From Hoylesella saccharolytica JCM 17484 (GTDB lineage: Bacteria; Bacteroidota; Bacteroidia; Bacteroidales; Bacteroidaceae), in the NCBI RefSeq assembly GCF_000614205.1, contig NZ_BAKN01000002.1, positions 124,001 to 188,000 on the forward strand: a stretch of DNA of 64,000 nucleotides, read 5' to 3'. The translations under genes and the position numbers were made by a program. Positions 27,768-37,871 of this stretch are shown here, one piece after another. The notes beneath the pieces were generated by a model. The model was not told the DNA's origin, did no database searches, and saw only the letters and a program-made list of their open reading frames with translations. Every line of letters starts with the position of its first letter. Position 1 is the stretch's first letter.

Positions 27768-28754
27768 ATGGAAGAAGAAATTATCCGGCCGATAGCAAAA
27801 GAGGTGCTGAAAAGTGAGCTGACGCCGGAAAAACAACTCCGAATGACCAATAAAAGCCATAACGAAATTTATATCATTACGGCTCAAGACTCGCCCAATG
27901 TCATGAAAGAGATTGGCAGACTGCGCGAAATTGCATTCAGAAATGCAGGCGGAGGAACGGGAAAGTCGATGGATATTGACGATTTTGATATGATGGAAGG
28001 CGGTTACAAGCAGCTGATTGTATGGAATCCGGATGCTGAAGAGATTATCGGCGGGTATCGCTATCTTTATGGTACAGACTGGAAAATGAATGACAACGGA
28101 CAGCCTTTGCTGGCTACAAGTCATATGTTTAAATTCTCGGAGAAGTTTCTTACAGATTATATGCCTTACACGGTAGAGCTTGGACGTTCGTTCGTTTCGG
28201 TGGAATATCAAAGCATTCGCAAAGGGGCGAAGAGTATTTTTGCCTTAGATAATCTTTGGGACGGACTGGGAGCACTGACTGTTATCAACCCTAATCTGAA
28301 ATATTTTTTCGGAAAAATGACGATGTATCCTTCTTATATCCGTCGTGGAAGGGATATGATTCTTTACTTTCTAAAGAAACATTTTGATGACAAAGATAAC
28401 CTGATAACCCCCATGAAACCACTGATTATAGAAACAGACCCGAAAGAATTAGAGGCGTTATTCTGTAAAAAAGATTTCAAAGAGGATTATAAGATACTGA
28501 ACAGAGAGATTCGCGCCTTAGGTTATAACATTCCGCCACTGGTCAATGCTTATATGGGTTTGAGTCCAACGATGAAACTTTTCGGTACAGCTATTAACTA
28601 TGGATTTGGCGAAGTAGAAGAAACGGGCATACTGATTGCCATCGATGAAATTCTGGAAGAAAAACGCGTGCGCCACATCGACAGTTTTATTAAAGATCAT
28701 CGCGAAACCTTAGAGATTACAACCGGTATCAATAACATTATATATAAGGTCTGA
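27768..28754 (+). CDS. glsB: GNAT-type N-acyltransferase, GlsB-like (hemolysin-like)
   Basis: 328 aa. Related to OlsB/GlsB N-acyltransferases that transfer a 3-hydroxy fatty acyl group from ACP to the amino group of glycine or ornithine, first step of aminolipid synthesis. Supporting segments are AQDSPNVMKEIGRLREIAFRNAGGGTGKSMDIDDFD and VELGRSFVSVEYQ, plus a C-terminal region often annotated as hemolysin. It starts 63 bp after the PlsC-like gene. Role in glycine-lipid synthesis is inferred from this pairing and from work on Bacteroides homologues. Confidence 0.82.
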   Translation: MEEEIIRPIAKEVLKSELTPEKQLRMTNKSHNEIYIITAQDSPNVMKEIGRLREIAFRNAGGGTGKSMDIDDFDMMEGGYKQLIVWNPDAEEIIGGYRYLYGTDWKMNDNGQPLLATSHMFKFSEKFLTDYMPYTVELGRSFVSVEYQSIRKGAKSIFALDNLWDGLGALTVINPNLKYFFGKMTMYPSYIRRGRDMILYFLKKHFDDKDNLITPMKPLIIETDPKELEALFCKKDFKEDYKILNREIRALGYNIPPLVNAYMGLSPTMKLFGTAINYGFGEVEETGILIAIDEILEEKRVRHIDSFIKDHRETLEITTGINNIIYKV

Positions 28755-28896
28755 TTAAGGGATTAGAGATTATTGATGAGGCATTAGGGCTTATTTGTCG
28801 AGGAAGATAGAAGCATAATAAGTAAGAACAAAATTAAGAAGTAAGAGCCTAAAATTAGGGGACAGAAACAAAGAATGAAAAGAAACGGGAAGACCG

Positions 28897-30938
28897 TTAT
28901 TTAAGAATTCCCGTATCAGTATCCTTGTTATTCATCGTTCTTTGCATTTGTTTATACTGCCGCCCCTTAGTAAATTTCCAGGCAAAATTCAGACTAATCA
29001 TATTTCCGAAGCTACTATTGCGATAAAAGGTTTCTTTGTTGAGATAGCGGTTAAGAACTTTTGAGCTATTCATTATCGGGTTCTTCCGGAATGGATGTTG
29101 GCAAAAGATCCCTATTTCAAAAGCTCCGACACAGTAAGAAACGGAGAGGTAGATAGTAGAATGATTGCGATTGAGGTGCTCGCCCTCGATAAACTCCCAG
29201 CCGTTATCGGCATATCCCGTAATTGTCCATTGGTTGAGATATGCCTGAACATTTGCTCCATAATTGTACGATGTATGATAATGCCGGTAATCATCGCCCT
29301 GATTGAAAAATCGGTAAATACCTCCAAACACCATTACCGACAGTTTCTCGGGCACCATATCCCAACGGTGTAATTGTTTACATATAACATATTGATGTTT
29401 TGTTGGTTGGTTTTCGAATATAAAAAGCGGTTATCAGCTGTGCGTACATATTTATCCATGCTACAATTACTGTTGATACGGTACTCCATTTTTATGCCAC
29501 TGCTGATGCGCGGCTGCTCGAAATCAAGGCTAAAGGTATGCGAGGTGCGTTTATAAGGTCGCAATTCGGGGTTGCCAACCGTCCATTCCATACTGTTTTG
29601 ACGTATTTCCGCACGGCTGATGTTGGCCATTTGCGACATATGTTCAGACATTTCAAAGCCGTATTTTACATTGAATACCTTCAAAAACGGATAGCTTAGC
29701 GTCAGTTTCGGACGCCAAAGCCAGTAGTTATACCGGTTTTCGTCTTGTCGGTAACGCTGATTGCTCACACCTATATCTGCCGTATAGTTGGCACCAAACA
29801 GTTTTCCCTTTATCTCTGCAAAGCAATAAACGCTTTCATGGTGCAAATTATCGGTCAGAGAAACATCTTTTTGGTAGCTGTTGCGTGTGTATTTAAGGCT
29901 GCCGTTAAAACCAAGCGAAAGTAAAAAAGGTTTTAAACGATTTTCGTAAATGGCTTCACCAATCAACGAATAACTGTTTCCTGCCACCGAATAAGCATAA
30001 GGTGCCCCCTCGTTGTAGCTGCTTTCAAGGTCGGTACGAATGAAAGTACCCACCATATTGGCTGTAACAGACTGGTGTTTGCCTAAATCTCTGAAGAAAT
30101 ATAGGTCGAGAATTGGCGTAAAGTCCTTATCTTCCTGTTCTGAAAAGGCTTTATAACTCTGCGTAGGTGTCGTAATCTGACACACAGAATTATTGTCCGG
30201 CATGCGACTGAAAGCTGTGCTTAACCTTGTTTGAAAGACATAAGAAGCAGAATCTGCAAGGTTATATTTGAGCTGAATGCAATGCTCAAAATATCTGTTT
30301 CGCGCCGTTTCGTCATTTCTCTGCACAGTATACAACGACCCATCTACAAGTTCGTACCGTGCCGCTTCATCCGTTCTTTCCCCTCGAAAGTCGTTATAGC
30401 CAAAATCATAAGTCACCCCGATCTCACTATTATTATGGTTGGCATTATAATAAAAACTGTTGTCACCATTATATGTCGTAACACTGTTTACTCCATCAAA
30501 GCCCAACACGTATCCGTTTGCGGCCTTTTGTACCCTAATATCTATAACAAAGGCAACGTCGGTACCATATCTTATGCCTGGTTGGTCAATAAAATGGATG
30601 CTTTTTACTGCTTTCGGTTCCATTGAAAGCAGTTCTTCTTTTGTTGCAATGATGCCGTTAATGCGTAGTTGAACGGTTCCTTCCTGCCGGATAGATGTCA
30701 CCGTGCGCAGCGTTTCATCAACTCGGATGCCCGGCAAGGCCAACTTATTGATCAGACTGAAGCCCGAAGTAGAGGCGTTTTTCTGTGCATCGGAAGGGAA
30801 AATAAGTCGCCCATCGGGTTTTAAAACAAACCGTGCAGCTTTTACTTCCACCTCTTTCAGATTGATTTCATCGACTTGCTGGGCCACAATAGGCAAACAG
30901 ATGCCTAACATAAGTGTAAGTATAATTTTCTTTTTCAT
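28897..30938 (-). CDS. Outer-membrane beta-barrel / TonB-dependent receptor-like protein (two frames, apparent 1-bp deletion)
   Basis: Signal peptide MKKKIILTLMLGICLPIVAQQ, a plug-like segment (about 25-140: LKEVEVKAARF ... TVQLRINGIIATKEELLSMEPKAVKSI) and a long barrel rich in alternating aromatic strands. The main frame derails at ...YVNNYTVGIWCPRN; the other frame continues MVPEKLSVMVFGGIYRFFNQGDD to the end. One extra T at about 29364 reads NNYTVWDMVPEKLSV. Joined length about 680 aa. It lacks the N-terminal carboxypeptidase-like repeat of SusC proteins. It is downstream of a membrane-anchored winged-helix regulator, a combination often seen in Bacteroidales; the ligand is unknown. Confidence 0.8.
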
Positions 30939-30962
30939 CTTTGTGTAATTGAGCTATGGGCA

Positions 30963-30970
30963 CAAAGATA
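30963..30970 (-). promoter_or_regulatory. -7 box of the outer-membrane protein gene
   Basis: Minus-strand TATCTTTG, 24 bp before the start codon at 30938. Confidence 0.5.
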
Positions 30971-31096
30971 AAAGAGAAAAGAAATGGTTGAGGTGAAAAA
31001 AGACTGACAACTGTCTGACAATTTACTTTTTCTGAAAGTATCTTGACAATCGAAAGACAGTTCGTTTATTATTATAGTAGGTGAACGGTTACTACA

Positions 31097-31846
31097 TCAA
31101 TGCATTATTTTGAGTTGATAAAATCGTCCTCGTTGACAACAAATGCGGATGTTGCTTCTGCTTTCTATAACCCGTTTTAGTCTGCGTATCAGCGTGTGAA
31201 GCGTTTCGCTGGCATCTTCTTTTTTCGGCCAAAGTGCATCGCATATTTCCTTTTTGCCCAATTGCAGATTATCTTTCTGAACGAATAATTCCATGAGTTG
31301 TTGCTGCATAGGCGTTAAGTGTAGGGGCTTACAATGGCTGTCGTAGAAGCAATGACTGTTTTCGACATAGTGTAAGGTACCCAATTGCAGGCTTCCCTCA
31401 ATGGTTTCTGACGTGTAATGGCGAAAATACAACATCCAGCATACACCCCACAGCATCGCCAAGAACGACAAGCCAAGCGGTAAACGCTGGTTAGATAGCC
31501 CCAGAACCGTAACCATAGAACAATTGGCATAGCCTTTACAATGCACGTTTCGACGTTCTGTACGCCATATCATCGTATCACTGCAAATCATATCGCAGGG
31601 TTCTCTGCGTTGGCAATACGATAAACTGGCGCGGCTTTTCAGTGCGCTGATACGCAGATGGCTACGATAAATACGAATGGTATCGGGGGTAATCCATCCT
31701 TCTGTCCGCTCTTTAAGGGTTTTGTCTAACGCCTGACTGAGGTCACAGACAATGCTTCTTTCTGCCGTTTTGTAATTGCAAAACTCCGAAACTGCCGATG
31801 AAAAAAGTAGCATAACAAAAACAACAACTGCTGACCAAGGTTTCAT
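31097..31846 (-). CDS. Membrane-anchored winged-helix transcription regulator
   Basis: 249 aa. N-terminal signal or membrane segment (VVVFVMLLFSSAVS), a periplasmic domain of about 110 residues with several cysteines, a second membrane segment (LGLSFLAMLWGVCWMLYF, about 123-142) and a C-terminal OmpR/PhoB-type winged helix (LTPMQQQLMELFVQKDNLQLGKKEICDALW ... IRRLKRVIESRSNIRICCQRGRFYQLKI). The layout is ToxR-like in reverse order: sensing outside, DNA binding at the inner side. It starts 3 bp after the dgt stop and precedes the outer-membrane protein, its likely target. Confidence 0.75.
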   Translation of the reverse strand: MKPWSAVVVFVMLLFSSAVSEFCNYKTAERSIVCDLSQALDKTLKERTEGWITPDTIRIYRSHLRISALKSRASLSYCQRREPCDMICSDTMIWRTERRNVHCKGYANCSMVTVLGLSNQRLPLGLSFLAMLWGVCWMLYFRHYTSETIEGSLQLGTLHYVENSHCFYDSHCKPLHLTPMQQQLMELFVQKDNLQLGKKEICDALWPKKEDASETLHTLIRRLKRVIESRSNIRICCQRGRFYQLKIMH

Positions 31847-31849
31847 AAG

Positions 31850-33187
31850 CTATACAATGGGTAGTGATATTCCGTTTATTTTTTGATAAACATCTAATGC
31901 AAAGATGTCGGTCATACCGCTAACATAATCGATAACGGCCTGAATACGTGTTTCAAGACTATCGCCCATAATGTCGTACTGACTGCTAAATCGTTGAATA
32001 AGCTGTTTGGAGTAATAACGTTCGGGGTTCTCGGCAGCTTCGACAAAGGCCGACATGAGTGTTTCCATTATCTTATAACCACTCAATTCAACATCCAAAA
32101 CAGGTTTGCTGTTATATATTTTTTGCTTCGACACTTGCGCGCAATACTGATAAGCAGCACGCTGATGTGGTGAAATATGATCTATCAAACTACCTTCAAA
32201 GGTTCCGTTTAGTATTTGTTGCTCATTCTGAACAAACACATTGACACATTCTCGCTCTAAAAGTCCGATAACACAAGCACGCATATAAACCACCTTTTCA
32301 TTGATATCCGATACCCCTTCGTCAATAATACGCTGCTTAATTTGCAGTTTTTTCTCCTCATCAAAGAATCCCAGAAGCAGCTCTTCGGTTTCAGCAAAAG
32401 TCAATATCTTGAGTTTATGGGCATCTTCTATATCCATTATTTCATAACAAATATCGTCGGCAGCCTCTACAAGATAAACCAACGGATGGCGAACATAATA
32501 TAATGGTTCGCCGGGAGCAGATGTCCGAATCAGTCCCAGTTCGTCGGCAATTTTCTGAAAGGTATTCTGTTCGGATGTAAAAAAGCCAAACTTGCCATTC
32601 TTTCGCGCGTTGCTGCTGGCAAAAGGATATTTAACGATACTGAGAAGTGTGGTATAGGTCATAACAAAACCACCTTCTCGACGCCCGTTAAAGCGATGGG
32701 TAAGCAGTCGGAAAGCGTTGGCATTGCCTTCGAAATGCGTAATATCATTCCAAAAATCAGTACTTACACGCTCTTTGAGATGTTTTCCCGCCCCTTCGGT
32801 AAAGAAGGTTTGGATGGCTTTTTCACCACTATGGCCGAATGGCGGATTACCCATATCGTGCGCCAAACAAGCAGCACAAACAATGGTTCCTATCTCTTCG
32901 AAGAACGTATCGGCTAATTCAGGGTGTCGCTTTTTCAGTATCTGAGCCACATCAGCACCCAAAGACATACCCACCGAAGAAACTTCCAAACTGTGTGTAA
33001 GCCGATTATGCACGAAAATACCGCCCGGAAGGGGGAACACTTGCGTTTTGTTTTGCAACCGTCTGAATGGTGCCGAGAATATCAAGCGGTCGTAATCGCG
33101 CTTAAATTCAGAACGATCATCATGCCGATTAAAGTGTTTCAGCTCTTGCCCCAATCGTTTATTGGAGATAAGTTTCTTCCATTCCAT
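31850..33187 (-). CDS. dgt: Deoxyguanosinetriphosphate triphosphohydrolase
   Basis: Hydrolyses dGTP to deoxyguanosine and triphosphate, affecting dNTP pools. 445 aa with the HD-domain metal ligands: His in HNRLTHSLEVSSVG, HD in CLAHDMGNPPFGHSGEKAI and a distal Asp in EAADDICYEIMDIEDA. The N-terminus MEWKKLISNKRLGQ and RSEFKRDYDRLIFSAPFRRLQNKTQVFPL match the family. It heads a tight minus-strand unit with the winged-helix regulator. Confidence 0.93.
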   Translation of the reverse strand: MEWKKLISNKRLGQELKHFNRHDDRSEFKRDYDRLIFSAPFRRLQNKTQVFPLPGGIFVHNRLTHSLEVSSVGMSLGADVAQILKKRHPELADTFFEEIGTIVCAACLAHDMGNPPFGHSGEKAIQTFFTEGAGKHLKERVSTDFWNDITHFEGNANAFRLLTHRFNGRREGGFVMTYTTLLSIVKYPFASSNARKNGKFGFFTSEQNTFQKIADELGLIRTSAPGEPLYYVRHPLVYLVEAADDICYEIMDIEDAHKLKILTFAETEELLLGFFDEEKKLQIKQRIIDEGVSDINEKVVYMRACVIGLLERECVNVFVQNEQQILNGTFEGSLIDHISPHQRAAYQYCAQVSKQKIYNSKPVLDVELSGYKIMETLMSAFVEAAENPERYYSKQLIQRFSSQYDIMGDSLETRIQAVIDYVSGMTDIFALDVYQKINGISLPIV

Positions 33188-33214
33188 CCTTATTCTTTGT
33201 TAGATTGTATGTTG

Positions 33215-33222
33215 CAAATTTA
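33215..33222 (-). promoter_or_regulatory. -7 box of dgt
   Basis: Minus-strand TAAATTTG, 28 bp upstream of the dgt start. Confidence 0.5.
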
Positions 33223-33517
33223 GTGAAATTAGCTATTATAACTACTCGAAACAAAGCGTAAAATATAAAGAACCAATGTATTAAGGAAAGGACAGACAAG
33301 TATTAAAGTAGGAGTTTTTAACTTACCAGTGCATTATTTTGTTCTTTTACATCCTCTTTAAGGCGAACTTGAGATAAGAAAACCGCTTGGGAGCAACATC
33401 TTCTTACTTGCTTTATTTTCTATAACTTACTTGCAAATACCAAGATTTTTTCAGAACTTTGCAATGAAATTGTGCATATCTATGATGTTAGGACTTAATA
33501 AATTTGATACAATTAAG

Positions 33518-33552
33518 TTGCAAAAAATCATACGTATGCAATTTTTATGCAC
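33518..33552. promoter_or_regulatory. Imperfect palindrome in the dgt-lipase gap
   Basis: Centred on CATACGTATG with arms TTGCAAAAAAT and ATTTTTATGCA, about 35 bp, 66 bp before the lipase-like gene. It could be an operator, but no regulator is known. The rest of 33223-33618 shows nothing recognisable, and no good -7 box for the plus-strand gene was found. Confidence 0.35.
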
Positions 33553-33618
33553 AAATATTTTATGCTTTTAATCCCCCAAAATAGGTATAGACAATAATTA
33601 ATTACACTTATTAAATAA

Positions 33619-35049
33619 ATGAACAAGATTTTTGTAAACAAGTTTAGCCGTCATTTATGCTTGACAGTAGCTATTCTTTTTAGTGCTTCGGTTAATGCAC
33701 AACGCGACTTTTCTACCATTCGTACAGGTGTAAATGCGGCAGATGCAAAGATTATAGAGAGTGGCGTAAGACCTTTCAAAGGCTTTAAAAATTCTATTTC
33801 CACACGCACAAATGGCTTCGATGATGGCAATAAAGACCATGGATCAAGTTGGTTTGGTTATGAATATTACCGCTATACCTATCCAAGCGTCAATGCCAAA
33901 GGCGAACCGATAACCCTAACAGCCTTAGCGGCGATGCCCACCAAGAATAACATTCTTATCAACAATATTATTCTAGGATGCCATATCACAATAACCGACA
34001 ACAAGAGTACGCCTTCAGAATACATAACGAAGGGCAGCGTACGCAGTGATGTAGGTATGTTAACAATGCATGCACAAGCTAAAAAAGCTTCTGAGCTGGC
34101 CTATAATTGCTTGGTTATATTGCCCGATTATCAGGGATATGGAAACACACGTGACCAGGCGCACCCATATTTGGCACAAGAAATAACTGCCCGACAAAGC
34201 GTAGACGCGCTACGTTATGGTATTGAACTATATAAAACGAGCAAGAAGGAACGAGCCAAAATCAGGGAAAACTGGAAAACTATTTGTGTGGGTTACTCTC
34301 AAGGAGGGTCTGTTGCCATGGCTTGCCAGAAGTTTATGGAAACCAATTTCCTCGATAAGGATTTGAACTTAGGCGGTTCGGTATGTGGAGATGGCCCTTA
34401 CGACCCCATTGCTACACTGCAAACTTATATCACCGAAGATAAAGTATACATGCCTGTCGCACTCCCCTTGATTATTAAAGGAATGCTTGACTACAACCCT
34501 TATATGCGCAGACATTCGATAACAGATTATTTCAACGAACGTTTTCTCAATACGGGTATTCTTGAGTGGATCAATAAAAAAGAGAAAGATACCGGAGAAA
34601 TACAAAAGGAACTAAAAAAAATATATACCTTTCAGAAAGACGGGAAAGGAGACTATATAAAGGTTTCTGAGATATTCAAACCCGAAGTTTTTGATTTTAT
34701 GGTAAAGAAAATAAAGGGAGAACCTACTGAAAGAAATCCTAAGTTTGACGATTTATACACTGCCCTAACCGTTAATAACCTTACCGAGGGCTGGAAACCC
34801 AAATATCCGATATATCTTTTCCATTCAAAAGTAGACGAAGTTGTACCCGTTAGCAACGCCGAAAGTGCGTATAAAAAGATGAGAATGGATGAGAATCCCG
34901 ATATAATCAAGTACACTTATGTATCTAAAGGCAATCACGTAGATAATGGATCGGCATTTTATTTCAGTTTCTTTGGCTCATCTTATGAAGAAATGGGCAT
35001 AAATGCTATTGCCGGTGGAGAAGAAACTTGGAAGAAATTTAAGCCATAA
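33619..35049 (+). CDS. Secreted alpha/beta-hydrolase (lipase-like)
   Basis: 476 aa with an N-terminal signal peptide (LCLTVAILFSASVNAQ). The fold shows the nucleophile elbow GYSQGG (Ser near 224), an Asp in FHSKVDEVVPV and a His in SKGNHVDNG, a plausible catalytic triad in the right order, and an oxyanion region YQGYGNT. It resembles secretory lipase / acyl-hydrolase families; substrate is unknown. The next gene on the same strand is a BspA-like surface protein; 71 bp separate them. Confidence 0.78.
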   Translation: MNKIFVNKFSRHLCLTVAILFSASVNAQRDFSTIRTGVNAADAKIIESGVRPFKGFKNSISTRTNGFDDGNKDHGSSWFGYEYYRYTYPSVNAKGEPITLTALAAMPTKNNILINNIILGCHITITDNKSTPSEYITKGSVRSDVGMLTMHAQAKKASELAYNCLVILPDYQGYGNTRDQAHPYLAQEITARQSVDALRYGIELYKTSKKERAKIRENWKTICVGYSQGGSVAMACQKFMETNFLDKDLNLGGSVCGDGPYDPIATLQTYITEDKVYMPVALPLIIKGMLDYNPYMRRHSITDYFNERFLNTGILEWINKKEKDTGEIQKELKKIYTFQKDGKGDYIKVSEIFKPEVFDFMVKKIKGEPTERNPKFDDLYTALTVNNLTEGWKPKYPIYLFHSKVDEVVPVSNAESAYKKMRMDENPDIIKYTYVSKGNHVDNGSAFYFSFFGSSYEEMGINAIAGGEETWKKFKP

Positions 35050-35120
35050 GCTACTTTGAACATCAACATAACTAGGAAACGATTTATAATCATTTATATA
35101 GAATCAACATTGAAAATGAT

Positions 35121-37094
35121 ATGAAAAAATATATATTACTATTGTTAATTGCTGTATGTACGGAGCTCTCAGCCTTTGCCTTAGATAAAGAAACGCTCAT
35201 AAAGGGTACGGCAAAACTAGATGGAGTCGATATTCCAATTTGGTTTAATATTATAGGCGATGGTATTGCAGAGATCGGAAATGGAAAGAATGCTGCTATC
35301 AGCCAATACGCTGAGGGAAAGTTGATTATACCTGCTTCAATTAAAAGTAGTACGGAACAACGCAACTACAAAGTTATCAAAGTTGCAAATTTTGCTTTCA
35401 GTCTTTGCAGCAAACTGACAGAAGTTGTACTTGAAGACGGAATTACAGAAATTGGAGAGCAGGCATTTTCGGGTTGTAATAGCCTGCAAAAGATTGGTTA
35501 TCCCACTTCACTCACAACCATAGGAAGAGGTGCTTTCATGGGTTGTAAGTATCTTAAACACGCCGATTTACCTCAAAATCTGTTGTCAATTGGGCAAGAG
35601 GCCTTTGCAGAAAACCTGTTTGTGGATAACAAGATACTTTTACCCAAGAAGGTAACAACAATTCCTGTTGCAGCTTTTGCAGATTGTAAACTCCAAGTAG
35701 TTGTATTACCACCTGCGTTAACAAGTATTGAAGAAGACGCCTTTGCAAAAGCAGAAGATTGCGATTTTTATATGTTCGATGGTCATGTGGTGCCAAGCCT
35801 ACACGAAAAGAGTGTAAGTGCTGCCGGACATTGGTTTGCTACAAAGGCCCAAACATATGGTAAAGAGAGTTTTTGCAACGGTCTGTTACCTATCAGTAAG
35901 ATGATTCCGCAAAATGAATTTACCACAGAAGGTATCACTTACAAAATATTGCAAGAGCCTGAATATCCAGGCATCTTTACTGCATCAGCATATAAAAAAG
36001 ATGGTGAAACAAGTTGGAATCATAACTTTAGAGAGTTGAAAGAGACTATAACCAACGCTTCCTTCCCCGGTAAATGGAAGCCGGAATTTTATATCAATGG
36101 CATAGAACAAGATTTCTTTACAGGTAAGGGAATCGAAAAACTACATCATATTGCATTACCGGCAAGTATCAAAGCCATACAAGCAAAGAGCGCATTTGCT
36201 AATTGTAAAGCATTAGTGTCGCTTGACTTGTTGCAGATGAAGCCATTAGCGAAGGCCGAAAGCGATGAACTTTTAAATGGAATTCCGGAAAATACGATTG
36301 TATATGCGCCGAAAGAACAAACCCAAGAACATCGCGCCTACAACACCATCCTCACACAGAAAGACGGAAAACGTCATACAAGCCACTTTAAAATCTATTT
36401 GGATAACTCATTCGACGAATTCGCAAAAACAGGAAATATGACCTATAACCTGCCTTATGTGTTTACAGCCGATAAGGCAACATTCTATCGTTCCTCGTTT
36501 AAAAACAAGAAAAATGAAACATTGATATTGCCTTTTACAGCGAAACCAAACGGCAAAGTCTATGCGTTCGAACAGCCGGAAGAAGAAACCTGTATGGGAG
36601 AAACGATGGTATTTGTAAAAAAAGACGAGATGTTGGCCAACAAACCTTATATATATATGCCTGATGGGAGCGAAATTGAGGCCGAAGATGTCGAAATAAC
36701 AACCCAAATAGAAGAAAAGATGCCTCTGAAAGAAGCCAACTTATACGGTGTTTACACTTCAGATCTGATCAAAAAGATAGCAGAGAAGAAGCTTTTGAGC
36801 GGAACTTTCTATACTTATCTTTTTGAAGAGAACAGTAAAAATGGTGTTTTTATAAAAGCTGAAGATGATGCAGAGATGACTCCTTTTCATGCTTTCTTCC
36901 ATCTCCATAAAACCAATGCATCAGAAAAACTAACCCTTATCGTCGATGGAGAAGAAACCACCGGAATACAGACTCTGTCAACCGATACGAACGATAACGA
37001 TAAATCTTGGTTCAATCTGCAAGGTATAAAACAGAACTCCAAGCCTAAAAAGGGTATTTATATTCATAATGGCAAAAAGTTAATGATACAGTAA
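35121..37094 (+). CDS. BspA-like leucine-rich-repeat surface protein
   Basis: 657 aa. Signal peptide LLLLIAVCTELSAFA; residues about 80-220 hold five or so BspA-type (LRR_5) repeats with the pattern I...AFSGCNSLQKI, P.SLTTIGRGAFMGCKYLKHADLP and LTSIEEDAFAKA. A weaker LRR segment appears near 340-380. The C-terminus ends WFNLQGIKQNSKPKKGIYI HNGKKLMIQ, a tail common to secreted Prevotella proteins and probably involved in export or anchoring. BspA proteins of oral Bacteroidetes bind host matrix proteins; binding here is inferred. Confidence 0.85.
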   Translation: MKKYILLLLIAVCTELSAFALDKETLIKGTAKLDGVDIPIWFNIIGDGIAEIGNGKNAAISQYAEGKLIIPASIKSSTEQRNYKVIKVANFAFSLCSKLTEVVLEDGITEIGEQAFSGCNSLQKIGYPTSLTTIGRGAFMGCKYLKHADLPQNLLSIGQEAFAENLFVDNKILLPKKVTTIPVAAFADCKLQVVVLPPALTSIEEDAFAKAEDCDFYMFDGHVVPSLHEKSVSAAGHWFATKAQTYGKESFCNGLLPISKMIPQNEFTTEGITYKILQEPEYPGIFTASAYKKDGETSWNHNFRELKETITNASFPGKWKPEFYINGIEQDFFTGKGIEKLHHIALPASIKAIQAKSAFANCKALVSLDLLQMKPLAKAESDELLNGIPENTIVYAPKEQTQEHRAYNTILTQKDGKRHTSHFKIYLDNSFDEFAKTGNMTYNLPYVFTADKATFYRSSFKNKKNETLILPFTAKPNGKVYAFEQPEEETCMGETMVFVKKDEMLANKPYIYMPDGSEIEAEDVEITTQIEEKMPLKEANLYGVYTSDLIKKIAEKKLLSGTFYTYLFEENSKNGVFIKAEDDAEMTPFHAFFHLHKTNASEKLTLIVDGEETTGIQTLSTDTNDNDKSWFNLQGIKQNSKPKKGIYIHNGKKLMIQ

Positions 37095-37130
37095 GTGGTT
37101 TAAAATAGACCAAAAACATAGTTTTAAACG

Positions 37131-37173
37131 GCCAATACAAGTTTTCTTTATCTATACGAAACATTGTATTGGC
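37131..37173. terminator. Hairpin after the BspA-like gene
   Basis: Perfect 10-bp stem GCCAATACAA / TTGTATTGGC with a 23-nt loop, 37 bp after the stop codon. It lacks a clean T run, so termination is only probable. Confidence 0.5.
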
Positions 37174-37333
37174 GGTTTATAGAAATGACCATAACAGAAA
37201 TTCTTTATTCAGACAAAACAAAAATGATTTTACTGAAACAAAAGGAATCAATCGAAAATGTGGGTGATTATCCATAACTTAGATATTTCGTGTATTTTAG
37301 TATTTCGTATACCTTTGTCTGAATAATAATCCG

Positions 37334-37341
37334 TATTTTTG
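37334..37341 (+). promoter_or_regulatory. -7 box of the dut cluster
   Basis: TATTTTTG, 88 bp before dut; another match, TACCTTTG, lies at 37310-37317. Either could start the long transcript through the envelope genes. No TTG is at the ideal distance from either. Confidence 0.4.
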
Positions 37342-37428
37342 CAATGAAACAGAAAGTGGTGCCTGCAAACAAACCATTGTATCTGCCTTTGCATCACTTG
37401 ACACAACAGAAAGCAAGTCGATAAAATT

Positions 37429-37866
37429 ATGCTAAAAGTAAAAATTATCAATAAAGGACGGCAACCGCTGCCTACTTATGCCACAGAACAGAGTGCAGGT
37501 ATGGATCTTAGAGCCAACATCGACGCACCTATTACGCTTCGACCCATGGAAAGACGGCTTGTACAAACGGGTCTTTTCATTGCACTTCCCGTAGGTTTCG
37601 AGGCACAAATAAGGCCTCGTAGCGGTCTGGCTTTAAAACATGGAATAACCGTTTTAAATACACCTGGAACAATAGATGCCGATTATCGTGGGGAAATCAT
37701 GGTTCTGTTAATCAACTTCTCGAATGAAGATTTTATCATAAACGATGGCGAACGCATTGCACAAATGGTGATAGCACGCCACGAACAAGCGGTATTTACA
37801 GTAGTTTCCGAACTCGACGAAACCGAAAGAGGTGCCGGAGGATATGGCCATACAGGCGTGAAATAA
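37429..37866 (+). CDS. dut: dUTP diphosphatase
   Basis: Hydrolyses dUTP to dUMP, keeping uracil out of DNA and feeding dTMP synthesis. The 145-aa trimeric dUTPase shows all five motifs: [40 protein letters not shown] and the C-terminal GxGGxGxTG ([10 protein letters not shown]). It is the first gene of a plus-strand cluster; the TPR gene starts 6 bp later. Confidence 0.97.
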   Translation: MLKVKIINKGRQPLPTYATEQSAGMDLRANIDAPITLRPMERRLVQTGLFIALPVGFEAQIRPRSGLALKHGITVLNTPGTIDADYRGEIMVLLINFSNEDFIINDGERIAQMVIARHEQAVFTVVSELDETERGAGGYGHTGVK

Positions 37867-37871
37867 ATCAA

